Of a stretch of DNA of 64,000 nucleotides, positions 33,758 to 42,671 are shown piece after piece (the stretch's first letter is position 1; each line of letters starts with the position of its first letter). A program made the position numbers and the translations under genes. The DNA comes from Pseudomarimonas salicorniae. Its GTDB lineage: Bacteria > Pseudomonadota > Gammaproteobacteria > Xanthomonadales > Xanthomonadaceae. The notes under the pieces are model-generated. The model was not told where the DNA came from. It saw only the letters and a program-made list of their open reading frames with translations, and made no database searches. The stretch spans positions 372,001 through 436,000 of the forward strand of contig NZ_JALNMH010000001.1 in assembly GCF_023156535.1 (NCBI RefSeq), in the 5' to 3' direction.

Positions 33758-34999
33758 CTACTCGCTGCGCAGGGCGGTGATCGGATCGAGCCTGGCCGCC
33801 TGGCGCGCCGGATACACCCCGAAGGCCAGGCCCACTGCGGTGCAGGACACCGCCGCCGCCAGCACCGGAAGCGGGGCCCAGGCCACCTGCCAGCCGGCGC
33901 CCCAGGCGATCAGGTAGGCCAGCAGGCCGCCGAACAGCACACCGGCCACGGCGCCGAGCACGCAGATGACCGCCGCCTCGCGCAGGAACTGCGCAACGAT
34001 GTCCCGCTGGCGGGCACCGAGCGCGCGCAGCAGGCCGATCTCGCGACGCCGCTCCAGCACGTTGGCCAGCATGATGTTCATGATCCCGATGCCGCCGACC
34101 AGCAGGGACACTGCGGCGATCGCCGCCATCACGATGCGGAAGATGCGCTGGGTCTGCTGGTGCTGCTGGAACAGCTGGGCGGGAACGATCAGCTGGTAGT
34201 CCTCGACCCCGGCATGGCGCTGGTCGAGCAGGGCGCCGAGCACCTTGGCGCCGGGCGCGATGTGCTCGGGGCCGGCGACCCGCAACAGCAGCCGATCGAT
34301 CTCGTCGTCCAGCGGCTGGAAGCGCAGCCGGGCGCGGGCGCTCCTCAGCGGAACGAAGATCCGGTTGCTCTCCAGGCCCAGCTGCACGCCCTCGAAGTCG
34401 GCCTTGGAGAAGTCGCGGTCCTCGAGCACGCCGATCACCTGCAGCCAGGCGTGGTTGAGCTTGATCGACTGGCCCACCGCACTGCCGTCGGGGAACAGGC
34501 TGGCCGCGGCCTGGTGGCCGAGCACGGCGACGGCGGCAAGGCCAGCCTCGTCGGCCGCCTCGAACAACCGCCCCTCGGCCACGCGCAGGGCCGACAGGGC
34601 GAAGTAGTCGGGGGTCACCGCGCTGGCCTTGGCATCGGAGCGGCGGCTGCCGGCCAGCACCTCATGGACGCGGAGGTCCTTTTCCGCGGCGACGGCGGTG
34701 GCCTCGGGCACCACCGCCAGCGCTGCCCGGGCATCGGCCATCGACAGGCCCAGCGAGCGCTGACGGCGCTCGCGCAGGGCATCCTGGTCGGCCGGCTGCG
34801 ACTGCGCGATCAGGTTGTTCAGGCCGAGCCCCTCGACCAGGCGCAGGGCCTCGCGCTTGCTGCCCTCACCCACCGCCAGCATGGCGACGATGGCGCCCAC
34901 GCCGAAAACCAGACCCAGCAGGGTGAGTCCGGTGCGCAGCTTGCGCCGGGACAGCTCCTCGAAAGCCTCGCGCCAGTCGCGCGGCAGGGCGGCGATCAT
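33758..34999 (-). CDS. ABC transporter permease, MacB/FtsX type
   Basis: 413 residues. TM1 is in KLRTGLTLLGLVFGVGAIVAMLAVGEG. A periplasmic MacB_PCD-like domain (~45-265) follows, then three TMs: RIVMAAIAAVSLLVGGIGIMNIMLANVLERRREIG, EAAVICVLGAVAGVLFGGLL and LPVLAAAVSCTAVGLAFGVYPARQAARLDPI. These are the FtsX-domain hallmarks (GIMNIM, ERRREIGLLRALGA). MacB-type systems expel peptides, toxins or siderophores from the periplasm by mechanotransmission. Its ATG overlaps the upstream adaptor gene by 4 bp. Confidence 0.92.
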   Translation of the reverse strand: MIAALPRDWREAFEELSRRKLRTGLTLLGLVFGVGAIVAMLAVGEGSKREALRLVEGLGLNNLIAQSQPADQDALRERRQRSLGLSMADARAALAVVPEATAVAAEKDLRVHEVLAGSRRSDAKASAVTPDYFALSALRVAEGRLFEAADEAGLAAVAVLGHQAAASLFPDGSAVGQSIKLNHAWLQVIGVLEDRDFSKADFEGVQLGLESNRIFVPLRSARARLRFQPLDDEIDRLLLRVAGPEHIAPGAKVLGALLDQRHAGVEDYQLIVPAQLFQQHQQTQRIFRIVMAAIAAVSLLVGGIGIMNIMLANVLERRREIGLLRALGARQRDIVAQFLREAAVICVLGAVAGVLFGGLLAYLIAWGAGWQVAWAPLPVLAAAVSCTAVGLAFGVYPARQAARLDPITALRSE

Positions 35000-36222
35000 G
35001 TGCGGTCTCCCGGCGCCTGCGGCACGAGCAGGACAGCTTCGCCGGCCTCGACGCCTTCGATCACCTCGGACCGACCCGGTCCGCGGACCCCCAGTTTCAC
35101 CTCCCGGCGTTTCACCGATTCTCCGTCGAGGACGTCGACGAAGCGGCGACCGTTCTCGGCGACGACCGCAACGTTGGGCAGGCTGAGCGCCGATTCCGCC
35201 TCGCGCAGGATGATCCGCCCGAAGAAGGCCTGGCCCGGCACCCAGCCGCGCTCGCGGGCCAGTTCGGCCGGCACCTTGGCCTTCATCGCGATGGACTTCA
35301 CCGGGTTGCCGCGGCCGCCGCGCTGCTGCGGCGCCGAGGCGACCCAGTGCAGCTCGGTGCGCAGAAGCTCGTCCGGGCGGCCGGCCGGATGCAGCTCGAC
35401 TGCCTGGCCGACCTCGATGCCCTGGGCCTCCAGCTGCGGCAGGACCAGCTCGATCTCCAGCTCGGCCGGATCGGGCAGGGTGGCGAACTCGTGGCCGGCA
35501 AACAGCGAGGCGCCGAGCTTCGGCTTCTCGTTGCTCCAGTCGGTGCTCAGGACCAGCACGCCGTCATTCGGCGCGGTCAGCTCCAGCGCATCGAGATCGG
35601 CGCGGCGGCGGTTGGCGTTGAGGTCGAAGCTGGCCCGCTGCGAGTCGAGCACGGCCAGCTCGGCGCGGCCGCGCTCGGTGGCCTGGCCGCGCTTCCACTG
35701 CAGAACATCCTGTTTGGTGCCGAGGAAGCGCTGGTCCTGGATGGCGTCGAGGATCTCGTTGCGGGCGAACATCTCGAGGTCGGCATCGGCGTAGCGGGTG
35801 GCGATGGAGAGGTCGGTGGCGACCTGGGCGAGGTCGACGTCGACCCGCCCCTGCATGGTCTCCAGCTCGACCTGCTTGCTGGCCTTGGCCAGGGCGTTGC
35901 GCTGCAGGTCGAGCAGGGCCTTGGACAGCTCCAGCTCGCCCTGGTCGGCGGCGAAACGGGCGACCACCTCGCCGGCCTTGACCCGGCTGCCGTCGGGCTT
36001 CATCCAGACCAGCTGACGGCGCGACCACTGCTCACCCGGCACCAGCAGGGGCGTGGCCTTGGCCGACTTCAGCTCGCCCTCGGCCTCCAGCGCCAGGCGC
36101 AGCGGCGCCGCGCTGAGCACCTCGACGGCCGGGGTCGAATCGGGGGCGGAGGAGCAAGCGGCGAGCAGGCCGGCGAGCGCCAGCGCCGAGCTGCCCCGCA
36201 GGCGGTTGTAGCCAAGCGTCAT
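34996..36222 (-). CDS. HlyD/MacA-family adaptor lipoprotein (adaptor 3)
   Basis: 408 residues with a lipobox LAGLLAACSS (Cys23), so it is anchored to the inner membrane by lipid. The N-terminal lipoyl/barrel part has PLLVPGEQWSRRQLVWMKPD and GSRVKAGEVVARF, a helical hairpin follows (ALLDLQRNALAKASKQVELE), and the barrel returns with LTAPNDGVLVLSTDW. It would link the MacB-like permease to an outer-membrane channel. It overlaps genes on both sides by 4 bp. It is the largest of three adaptors in the operon and the only one with a lipobox. Confidence 0.88.
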   Translation of the reverse strand: MTLGYNRLRGSSALALAGLLAACSSAPDSTPAVEVLSAAPLRLALEAEGELKSAKATPLLVPGEQWSRRQLVWMKPDGSRVKAGEVVARFAADQGELELSKALLDLQRNALAKASKQVELETMQGRVDVDLAQVATDLSIATRYADADLEMFARNEILDAIQDQRFLGTKQDVLQWKRGQATERGRAELAVLDSQRASFDLNANRRRADLDALELTAPNDGVLVLSTDWSNEKPKLGASLFAGHEFATLPDPAELEIELVLPQLEAQGIEVGQAVELHPAGRPDELLRTELHWVASAPQQRGGRGNPVKSIAMKAKVPAELARERGWVPGQAFFGRIILREAESALSLPNVAVVAENGRRFVDVLDGESVKRREVKLGVRGPGRSEVIEGVEAGEAVLLVPQAPGDRT

Positions 36223-37169
36223 GCGCCTTCCTCCTGAACATCCAGCTCCACGCGCACCGCCTGGCCCGGCTTGAGCCGGCCGAGGTCGCCCTCGACGGTG
36301 ATCAGCAGTTCGACCACCGGCACCGGCTGCAGCCGCGAGCGCGAGCGCACGGTCTGGCCGATGCGGGCAAGGCTGCCGACGAGGCTGGCGCCGCTGCCCT
36401 CGACGGTGACCCGGGCCGGCTGGCCCTGGCGGACCTTGAGGTAGTCGACCTCGGGCAGGCTGGCGCGCACGGCGAGGGTGGCCGGATCGGGAATCTCGGC
36501 CACGGTCTGACCGCGCCAGACCTGGGAGCCGACGTCGAACTTCTCGCCGTTCCAGCTGCCGCGGTGCACCAGCAGGCCATCGCGCGGCGCCTTCAGCTGC
36601 AGGGCGGCGAGACCTTCCTCGGCCTGGGCCACCTCGCGACGCAGCTGGGCGATCTCGGCGTCGAGCATGGCGCGCTCCTGGCGACGCTGTTCGGCGGCCA
36701 GCAGCTCTCGACGCTCGGCCAGCGCGAGCAGGGCCTCATTGTGCTCGCGGTCGACCACCAGCTTGCGGTACTCGATGCCGCGCAGCAGGTCCTCGGGCTG
36801 GCTGGCCTTGCGCTGCGCCTTGTCGCGGTTGGCCCGCGCCTGCTCGGTGGCGATGCGCTCGTCGCGCTCACGGGCGGCGTGCTCAAGGGCCAGCTTCTCG
36901 CTCTGGCTGAGCTTCTCCTTCAGCGCCGACTGCTTCTGCTGCAGGGTGGTCTGCAGCTGGTTGCCGTCGAAGCCGAGCACCGGCTGGCCCTGCTTGACCG
37001 GGGTGCCGTCGGGGGCGAGGAAGGTGATGCTGTAGTTCCACATGCCTTCGATGGAGGGCGGCGCCAGCGAGGCGCTGCGCTGGGCGACGATCTCGCCCTC
37101 CAGGCGCAGCGGGCCATTGGCTGCGGCGACCAGCGGCAGCAGGGCGAGCAGGACGAACAGGCGCCTCAT
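36219..37169 (-). CDS. HlyD-family adaptor (adaptor 2)
   Basis: 316 residues from ATG 37169 (MRRLFVLLALLPLVAAANGP). A signal peptide or uncleaved anchor is followed by GTPVKQGQPVLGFDGNQLQT, a long charged coiled coil (~75-190, for example QKQSALKEKLSQSEKLALEH and RRELLAAEQRRQERAMLDAE), then LQLKAPRDGLLVHRG and a beta-barrel end. These are the parts of a membrane fusion protein. Four-base overlaps join it to the neighbouring adaptor genes. Why one ABC system needs three adaptors is not clear. Confidence 0.85.
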   Translation of the reverse strand: MRRLFVLLALLPLVAAANGPLRLEGEIVAQRSASLAPPSIEGMWNYSITFLAPDGTPVKQGQPVLGFDGNQLQTTLQQKQSALKEKLSQSEKLALEHAARERDERIATEQARANRDKAQRKASQPEDLLRGIEYRKLVVDREHNEALLALAERRELLAAEQRRQERAMLDAEIAQLRREVAQAEEGLAALQLKAPRDGLLVHRGSWNGEKFDVGSQVWRGQTVAEIPDPATLAVRASLPEVDYLKVRQGQPARVTVEGSGASLVGSLARIGQTVRSRSRLQPVPVVELLITVEGDLGRLKPGQAVRVELDVQEEGA

Positions 37170-38108
37170 GCCGCACCCCCGGATTCGATGCGCACGCTCA
37201 TGCCCGGAAGGGCGCCTTCCGGCGCGGGATCGAGCAGCCTGACGTCGATCTCGAAGTAGCGCCCGTCGCCCCACTGGGCTCGCGGCTCGGGTGCCCCGCT
37301 GATCCGCTCGATCCGACCGCGCACGGGTCGGCCGGGGAAGGCGTCGAAATGCAGCATCACCTCCTGTTCCATCGATACCCCGGCGCGGTCGGGCTCGAGC
37401 AGCCAGCCGCGCACCTCGAAGCCGCCCTCGCCGACCACTTCGCCGATCTTGGTCCCGGCGTGGGCCGAGGCGCCCTCCTCGTAGCGGGTACCGCGCCAGC
37501 TGTCGAAACCGTAGACCACCCGGCCACGGCTCTCGGCGCGCTGCTCGGCGTTCTCCACCTGGCTGCGGTGCCAGGCGAGGTCGGCGCGCAGCTTGTCGGC
37601 TTCGAGCGTGGCGTCGCGGCGCTTGCGGACGATCGCCTCGCGGGCGGCCGCCAGCTCTTCCTTCTTCAGCGCGGCCTCGCGGGTGGCGCGCTCCAGCTCG
37701 CCGCGGTAGCGGTCGTGATCCAGCGCCGACAGATGCTCGCGCGGAATGCCGGCGTCGATGCGCGCCCTCGACAGCGCCGCCTCGGCGTCAAGCAGGCCGC
37801 GTTCGGCGTCGGCCGCGGCGACTTGCAACACGGCCACGTCGCGGGCCACGGTGGCCTCCTGCAGGGCGAGCTGGGCCTCGAGCTGCAGCACCTGGGAGGC
37901 CGAATTGCCGGGGTCGATCCGGACCAGCACGTCGCCCGGTTCGACCAGCTCGCCCTCGGGGGCGACATAGCGCAGCACCACCGGGCTCGAACTGCTGGGC
38001 GGCACGATCACCGATTCGGACTGCAGGGCCTGCAGCTCGCCGGTGAAGGTGACGGCCACGGCCGGCAGGGCGAGCCCGCCGAGGAGCAGGAGCCCGAACA
38101 GCCTCCCC

Positions 38109-38125
<17 letters not shown>
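37166..38125 (-). CDS. HlyD-family adaptor (adaptor 1)
   Basis: 319 residues from ATG 38125 (MNVSVKGRLFGLLLLGGLAL), exported by a signal peptide ending near AVAVT. VAPEGELVEPGDVLVRIDPG is the lipoyl-type strand, followed by a ~130-residue coiled coil (QLEAQLALQEATVARDVAVL to RKRRDATLEADKLRADLAWH) and the YEEGASAHAGTKIGEVVGEG barrel return. The C-terminus GALPGMSVRIES is typical of these proteins. The start codon lies inside the end of the ATPase gene (17-bp overlap), so the two are co-translated. Confidence 0.85.
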
Positions 38126-38786
<661 letters not shown>

Positions 38787-38876
38787 GGATTCCGGATTCC
38801 CGCAGCCGTGGACACCGCGGGGTGATACCACGACCGGGTGGGGAAGTTCCCTACCGTTCCTTGACGGAAGGCCCGG

Positions 38877-39077
38877 TCAGGCGCAGCCGCAGGGCAGCAG
38901 GTCCTCCCGGACGAGGGGCTCGGGCTTGGGCGGCGGCTGGCTGAGCGGGCCGCGGGCGGCGGCGTTGGCCACCGCGTTGCCGTAGCCGCGGGTAAAGCCG
39001 GGGTGCGCCCTGAGGCCGAACGGACCGACCACACCCTCGATCAGCAGCAGGCCCTTGTAGATCTCGGAAAGCTTCAT
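38877..39077 (-). CDS. 66-aa peptide, possible secreted or modified peptide precursor
   Basis: A real short gene by its translation signal: AAGGAG six bases before ATG 39077 (a second ATG at 39083 has no proper spacing). The product begins MKLSEIYKGLLLIEGVVGPF, has an aromatic/Gly middle (HPGFTRGYGNAVANAAARGP), a Pro-rich hinge (SQPPPKPEP) and ends LLPCGCA. It has no TM helix long enough for a membrane protein and no Sec signal. The CxC end is odd and could be modified, metal-bound or disulfide-linked. It lies directly upstream of an ABC exporter operon and opposite a LysR regulator. No family recognised and no modification enzyme seen nearby. Confidence 0.7.
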   Translation of the reverse strand: MKLSEIYKGLLLIEGVVGPFGLRAHPGFTRGYGNAVANAAARGPLSQPPPKPEPLVREDLLPCGCA

Positions 39078-39084
39078 TGCCATC

Positions 39085-39090
39085 TCCTTA
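39085..39090 (-). promoter_or_regulatory. Ribosome binding site of the small peptide gene
   Basis: Minus-strand AAGGAG, ideally spaced (6 nt) for ATG 39077. This is stronger than most sites in the window and is the main evidence that the peptide is translated. Confidence 0.75.
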
Positions 39091-39133
39091 GGTATTGAAC
39101 ATGGGGATACGATATTCAGGCGATGCCGCCCGT

Positions 39134-39174
39134 AGAAGCGACGTCTTCTCATGCCAGCCTTGAATGGGTTTCAA
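39134..39174. promoter_or_regulatory. Candidate LysR operator region
   Basis: Between the divergent peptide and lysR genes lie two imperfect inverted repeats: AGAAG-CGACGT-CTTCT (39134-39149) and TTGAA-TGGGT-TTCAA (39160-39174). The second fits the T-N11-A layout of LysR boxes and touches the lysR start. The assignment is inference from position and symmetry. Confidence 0.4.
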
Positions 39175-39176
39175 TG

Positions 39177-40163
39177 ATGAGCCGCCTTCCCCTGCATGCC
39201 CTGCGAGGCTTCGTGCTGGCCGCCCGGCACGGCAACCTGACCCGCGCCGCCGCCGCGGCCCACCTCACGGTGAGCGCGCTCAGCCACCAGATGCGCGGAC
39301 TGGAAGAACGACTCGGCCGCACCCTGCTGGTCCGCGAGCCGCGCGGGGTCAGCCTGACCGAGGACGGTCGCGCCCTGCTCGAGCGCATCGCGCCGCATCT
39401 CGAGGCCATCGAGCAGGCGCTGCGCCCGTTTCCGGCACGCCGCGAGCACGTGCTGACGCTCAGCCTGCTGTCCTCGATGGCCAATGCCTGGCTGATGCCG
39501 CGCCTGCCCGGCTTCGTTGCCGAGCATCCAGACATCGAGCTGTCGCTGCGCTCGGACGTCGGCCTGGTGAACTTCGAGCGCGAACGGGAGATCGACGCCG
39601 CGCTGCGCTTCGGTCCGGGCCGCTGGCCCGGGGTGCAGGCGATGCACCTGTTCGATGACTGGCTGATGCCGGTGGCCAGCCCGGCCCTGCTTGCGCGGCT
39701 GGGCGTCGACCGCGACACGCCGATCGAGCGCCTGCCCCTGCTCGGTGATCCCGGTGGCCGCTGGGAGGACTGGTTCTGCTGCCACGTGCCGGGCTCGCCC
39801 CTGCCCCGCTTCGTCGCCCACCTCGACGATTCCGAAAGCCTGCACCGGGCAGCGGTCGAAGGCCTCGGCGTCGCGCTTGGCCGGATGATCATGGCCCGGC
39901 CGCTGATCGAGGCCGGGCACCTCGTCGCCCTGGGTGCCCAGCAGCTGCCGGCGGAGTGGTCGCATTACCTGGTCTGGCCGGCGCGCAGCGACGGCCACCC
40001 GGCCCTGCTGCGTTTTCGCGAGTGGCTCGCGACCCAGGCCGAGGCCTACCGGTCGAGCGCGCTGGCCTCGGCATCGCGAGGGTTTCTCCCGAGCCGCGAC
40101 GTGTTGCAGTGCGGGGACGCTTCCACGAGAAACCGGATAGAATCGGCCCCAGAAGGGGAGTAG
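39177..40163 (+). CDS. LysR-family transcriptional regulator (GcvA-like)
   Basis: 328 residues from ATG 39177 (an ATG at 39174 adds one Met; a longer frame starts at 39123). The N-terminal winged HTH is LPLHALRGFVLAARHGNLTR...LTVSALSHQMRGLEERLGRT, close to GcvA/TrpI-type LysR proteins. The effector-binding domain follows from about residue 88 (HVLTLSLLSSMANAWLMPRL). It is divergent from the peptide-exporter operon and is probably its regulator. Its TAG stop (40161-40163) falls within the conserved 5' part of the downstream riboswitch. The Ser/Arg-rich C-terminus after YRSSALAS may be non-conserved. Confidence 0.9.
   Translation: MSRLPLHALRGFVLAARHGNLTRAAAAAHLTVSALSHQMRGLEERLGRTLLVREPRGVSLTEDGRALLERIAPHLEAIEQALRPFPARREHVLTLSLLSSMANAWLMPRLPGFVAEHPDIELSLRSDVGLVNFEREREIDAALRFGPGRWPGVQAMHLFDDWLMPVASPALLARLGVDRDTPIERLPLLGDPGGRWEDWFCCHVPGSPLPRFVAHLDDSESLHRAAVEGLGVALGRMIMARPLIEAGHLVALGAQQLPAEWSHYLVWPARSDGHPALLRFREWLATQAEAYRSSALASASRGFLPSRDVLQCGDASTRNRIESAPEGE
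40138..40143 (+). promoter_or_regulatory. Putative -10 element for the terC leader
   Basis: TAGAAT lies 8 bases before the first bases of the riboswitch motif, the expected distance from a transcription start. No good -35 is visible at 16-18 bp, so the promoter may be weak or activated. It is inside the lysR coding end. Confidence 0.4.
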
Positions 40164-40275
40164 CTCCCGCCACCGCTATCGTCATCACGGGTCAACGACC
40201 CCGGTACGGTGGGCATCACAGGCAGATCGTGATGCGAGCAAGACCTTCGCCGCGATGGCGAAGGTATGCCCGGAG
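40151..40275 (+). ncRNA. yybP-ykoY manganese riboswitch
   Basis: The leader of the terC-like gene contains the hallmarks of the yybP-ykoY class: AGAAGGGGAGTAGC at its 5' end, a central CATCACAGGCAGATCGTGAT arm, and GCGAGCAAGACCTTCGCC with GGCGAAGGTATGCCCGG at the 3' side. This riboswitch senses Mn2+ and usually turns on Mn exporters or TerC/Alx family genes, exactly what follows. About 50 bp remain to the ATG at 40325, room for an expression platform. The motif overlaps the lysR stop codon. Confidence 0.88.
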
Positions 40276-40324
40276 AACGGGAAATCAGCGACACGCGGAC
40301 CCTCCCGCCAACTCCGGAATCGCT

Positions 40325-41275
40325 ATGCAGACAATCGGCACGCCTGGCCTGTGGTCGGCTTTCCTGGTCCTCGTGGTGGTCGCGGTCGTCGTCGACCTGC
40401 TGGTCCTGCGTTCCAACGGCCCGCACAAGGTCAGCGCCCGCGAGGCCCTGAAGTGGTCGATGGCCTGGGTGGCCCTGGCCGCGGTGTTCAACCTTGGCCT
40501 GTGGTGGTATCTGGCCGAGACCGGGCCACGCGACATCGCCGATCACGTGGCGCTGGAGTTCCTCACCGGCTATCTGGTCGAGAAGGCGCTGGCGGTCGAC
40601 AACATCTTCGTGTTCCTGATGCTGTTCAGCTATTTCGCGGTGCCGGCCGAGTTCCAGCAGCGCGCGCTGATCCTCGGCGTGATCGGCGCCATCCTGCTGC
40701 GCGCGATCATGATCTTCATCGGCGCCGCCCTGATCGCCCAGTTCCACTGGGTGCTCTACATCTTCGGCCTGTTCCTGCTGATCACCGGCGCCAAGATGCT
40801 CTGGGCCGCGGGACAGGAACCGGACATGGAGGAGAACCCGATCCTGCGCTTCCTCAACCGGCGACTGCCGCTGGTGCCGAACCTGCACGGCGAGCAGCTG
40901 TGGATCCGCCAGTCGGGCAAGCTGTTCTTCACCCCGCTGTTCGTGGTGCTGATCATGATCGGCATCACCGACGTGATCTTCGCCGTGGATTCGATCCCGG
41001 CGATCTTCGCCATCACCACCGACCCGTTCATCGTGCTGACCTCGAACGTGTTCGCCGTACTCGGCCTGCGTGCGCTGTACTTCCTGCTCGCCGACATGAA
41101 GGACCGCTTCCACCTGCTGGTCTACGGCCTCGCGCTGGTCCTGATGTTCATCGGCGCCAAGATGCTGCTGATGGACATCTACAAGGTGCCGATCGCCATC
41201 GCGCTGGCCGTCGTCGCCGCCACCATCACCACCTCGATGGTGCTGAGCGTGGTGATCCGGCCGCAGGGGCGCTGA
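40325..41275 (+). CDS. TerC family membrane protein (Alx/YkoY-like)
   Basis: 316 residues from ATG 40325, matching the ~320-residue Alx/TerC subgroup. Nine or so TM helices are evident. The conserved acidic motifs are FLTGYLVEKALAVDNIFVFL and GITDVIFAVDSIPAIFAITT, with the middle loop PILRFLNRRLPLVPNLHGEQ. These families export manganese or handle metal in the membrane and at secreted-protein loading. The upstream yybP-ykoY riboswitch indicates Mn-dependent induction. Monocistronic. Confidence 0.93.
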   Translation: MQTIGTPGLWSAFLVLVVVAVVVDLLVLRSNGPHKVSAREALKWSMAWVALAAVFNLGLWWYLAETGPRDIADHVALEFLTGYLVEKALAVDNIFVFLMLFSYFAVPAEFQQRALILGVIGAILLRAIMIFIGAALIAQFHWVLYIFGLFLLITGAKMLWAAGQEPDMEENPILRFLNRRLPLVPNLHGEQLWIRQSGKLFFTPLFVVLIMIGITDVIFAVDSIPAIFAITTDPFIVLTSNVFAVLGLRALYFLLADMKDRFHLLVYGLALVLMFIGAKMLLMDIYKVPIAIALAVVAATITTSMVLSVVIRPQGR

Positions 41276-41297
41276 GCACGCCTCTCCGGCGCGGCAG

Positions 41298-41321
41298 AGG
41301 TGCCGGCCCGGGTCGGCACCT
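41298..41321 (+). terminator. Terminator-like hairpin after terC
   Basis: AGGTGCCG (41298-41305) and CGGCACCT (41314-41321) form an 8-bp stem 23 bp after the stop. There is no T-tract. Confidence 0.35.
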
Positions 41322-41360
41322 ATGACCTCGGAGGGCGGCTTCGGGCGCAAATCGGCCATT

Positions 41361-41432
41361 CATAGGGTGCGGCTGGCCGCACCGGGCGTACCCTCTGGAC
41401 GCCCGTATCGGTGCGCCAAGGCAGACCCTATG
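41361..41432. repeat. REPIN-like palindrome, family C (inverted relative to others)
   Basis: 72 bp running from CATAGGGTGCGGCTGGCCGC to GCGCCAAGGCAGACCCTATG. It is the same element as in the 216-bp tandem units but in the opposite orientation. With the family A copy beside it, it fills most of the 468-bp gap 41276-41743; nothing else is supportable there. Confidence 0.82.
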
Positions 41433-41461
41433 GGGCTCGCTGACGCCCAACGAAGCCCGAC

Positions 41462-41561
41462 TGTGGGAGTGCCCTTGGGCGCGACCGCAGCGCTACGGAT
41501 TCACCATGGACGGCGGCCAGAGCGGATGTCCGCTGTCGCGCCCAAGGGCAGCACTCCCACA
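41462..41561. repeat. REPIN-like palindrome, family A copy 2
   Basis: About 100 bp beginning TGTGGGAGTGCCCTTGGGCG and ending with the inverted CACTCCCACA. Followed at 41585 by the recurring flank GGGGCGAATGCGAACTTCGC. Confidence 0.85.
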
Positions 41562-41743
41562 GAACATCGGCCCGCTGGATGCAACGGGGCGAATGCGAAC
41601 TTCGCGCCCGCACCGACCATTGCTCCGGATCACGCGATGGCGCACGCGGGCTGAAGGGGCTTCGGTTGCGGCTCCCGCGTGGGGAGCCGCTCGGCCCGGG
41701 ATATCCGGGTTAGCATTCCTGCTGCTTCCCCGCGGGACTCCCC

Positions 41744-42664
41744 ATGCTCGATCCGGTCGTCTGGTTCTTTGTCCTTGGCGCCATCGCGCGGATGGTCGGC
41801 TCCGATCTGCGCCTGCCGGGCAGCGGCTCGGACAACCTCGCCCTGTTCCTGCTGCTGGCGATCGCGCTCAAGGGCGGCGCGCACATGGCGCAGAGCCCGA
41901 TCGGCGCGGTGGCCGCGACCGCGGCATCCGGCGTCGTGCTGGCCTTGCTGATCACGGCCGGGCTGTTCTTTCTGCTGTACCGCGCGGCGCGCCTGGCGCG
42001 GCTGGACGCGGCGGCGGTCGCCGGCCACTACGGCTCGGTCTCGGTGGCGACCTTCACCGCCGCCACCAGCGAACTGACCCGGCTGGGCCTGGGCTACGAG
42101 CCCTTCCTGCCGGCGGTGCTGGCAGTGATGGAGGCCCCGGGCCTGATGCTGGCCCTGCTGCTGGCCGGCGGCGTCGCCGGCAAGCGCTGGTGGCACGACC
42201 TGATCGCCGGCAAGACCATCCTCGCCCTGCTCGGCGGGCTGGTGATCGGCGCGATGATCGGCGAGGAGGGTCTGGCCCCGCTGAAGCTGGTCTTCTTCGA
42301 CGCCTTCAAGGGCATCCTCGCGCTCTACCTGCTGGATCTTGGCACGCGCGCCGCCGAACAGTGGGGACTGCTGCGCGGCCGCTGGCTGGTGTCCGCGGGC
42401 GTCGGCATCGGCGTGCCCCTGCTCGGCGGCCTGGTCGCCCTGCAGGTGGCGCAGTGGCTCTCGCTGTCGCAGGGCGGCCAGGTGCTGTTCGCCATCCTCG
42501 TCGCCAGCGGCTCCTACATCGCCGCGCCGGCGGTGTTTCGCCTCGCCCGGCCCGACGCCAACACCGCCTACGCGACGGCGCTCAGCCTCGGCCTCAGCTT
42601 CCCGTTCAACGTGCTGGTCAATGTGCCGCTGCTAATCCATCTCAGCGGCGGCGCGCCGGGCTGA
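41744..42664 (+). CDS. SbtA-family sodium-dependent bicarbonate transporter
   Basis: 306 residues with about ten TM helices and the SbtA (DUF897) pattern: an internal duplication with LDAAAVAGHYGSVSVATFTA in the first half and VLFAILVASGSYIAAPAVFR in the second. LGYEPFLPAVLAVMEAPGLM lies between. SbtA proteins import HCO3- with Na+ in cyanobacteria; in heterotrophs they may feed carboxylating enzymes. No carbonic anhydrase or carboxysome gene is nearby. It is convergent with pepN, 7 bp apart. Confidence 0.85.
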   Translation: MLDPVVWFFVLGAIARMVGSDLRLPGSGSDNLALFLLLAIALKGGAHMAQSPIGAVAATAASGVVLALLITAGLFFLLYRAARLARLDAAAVAGHYGSVSVATFTAATSELTRLGLGYEPFLPAVLAVMEAPGLMLALLLAGGVAGKRWWHDLIAGKTILALLGGLVIGAMIGEEGLAPLKLVFFDAFKGILALYLLDLGTRAAEQWGLLRGRWLVSAGVGIGVPLLGGLVALQVAQWLSLSQGGQVLFAILVASGSYIAAPAVFRLARPDANTAYATALSLGLSFPFNVLVNVPLLIHLSGGAPG

Positions 42665-42671
42665 GAAGGCC

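Noticed and set aside
31776-33917. 713-codon plus-strand ORF opposite the TonB receptor
   Set aside because: Val/Glu/Gly-rich antisense shadow; the receptor on the minus strand is complete.
38877-39077. Methanobactin-type precursor for the small peptide
   Set aside because: The CGC end is suggestive, but no MbnB/MbnC-like genes are nearby and the core lacks the two spaced Cys motifs.
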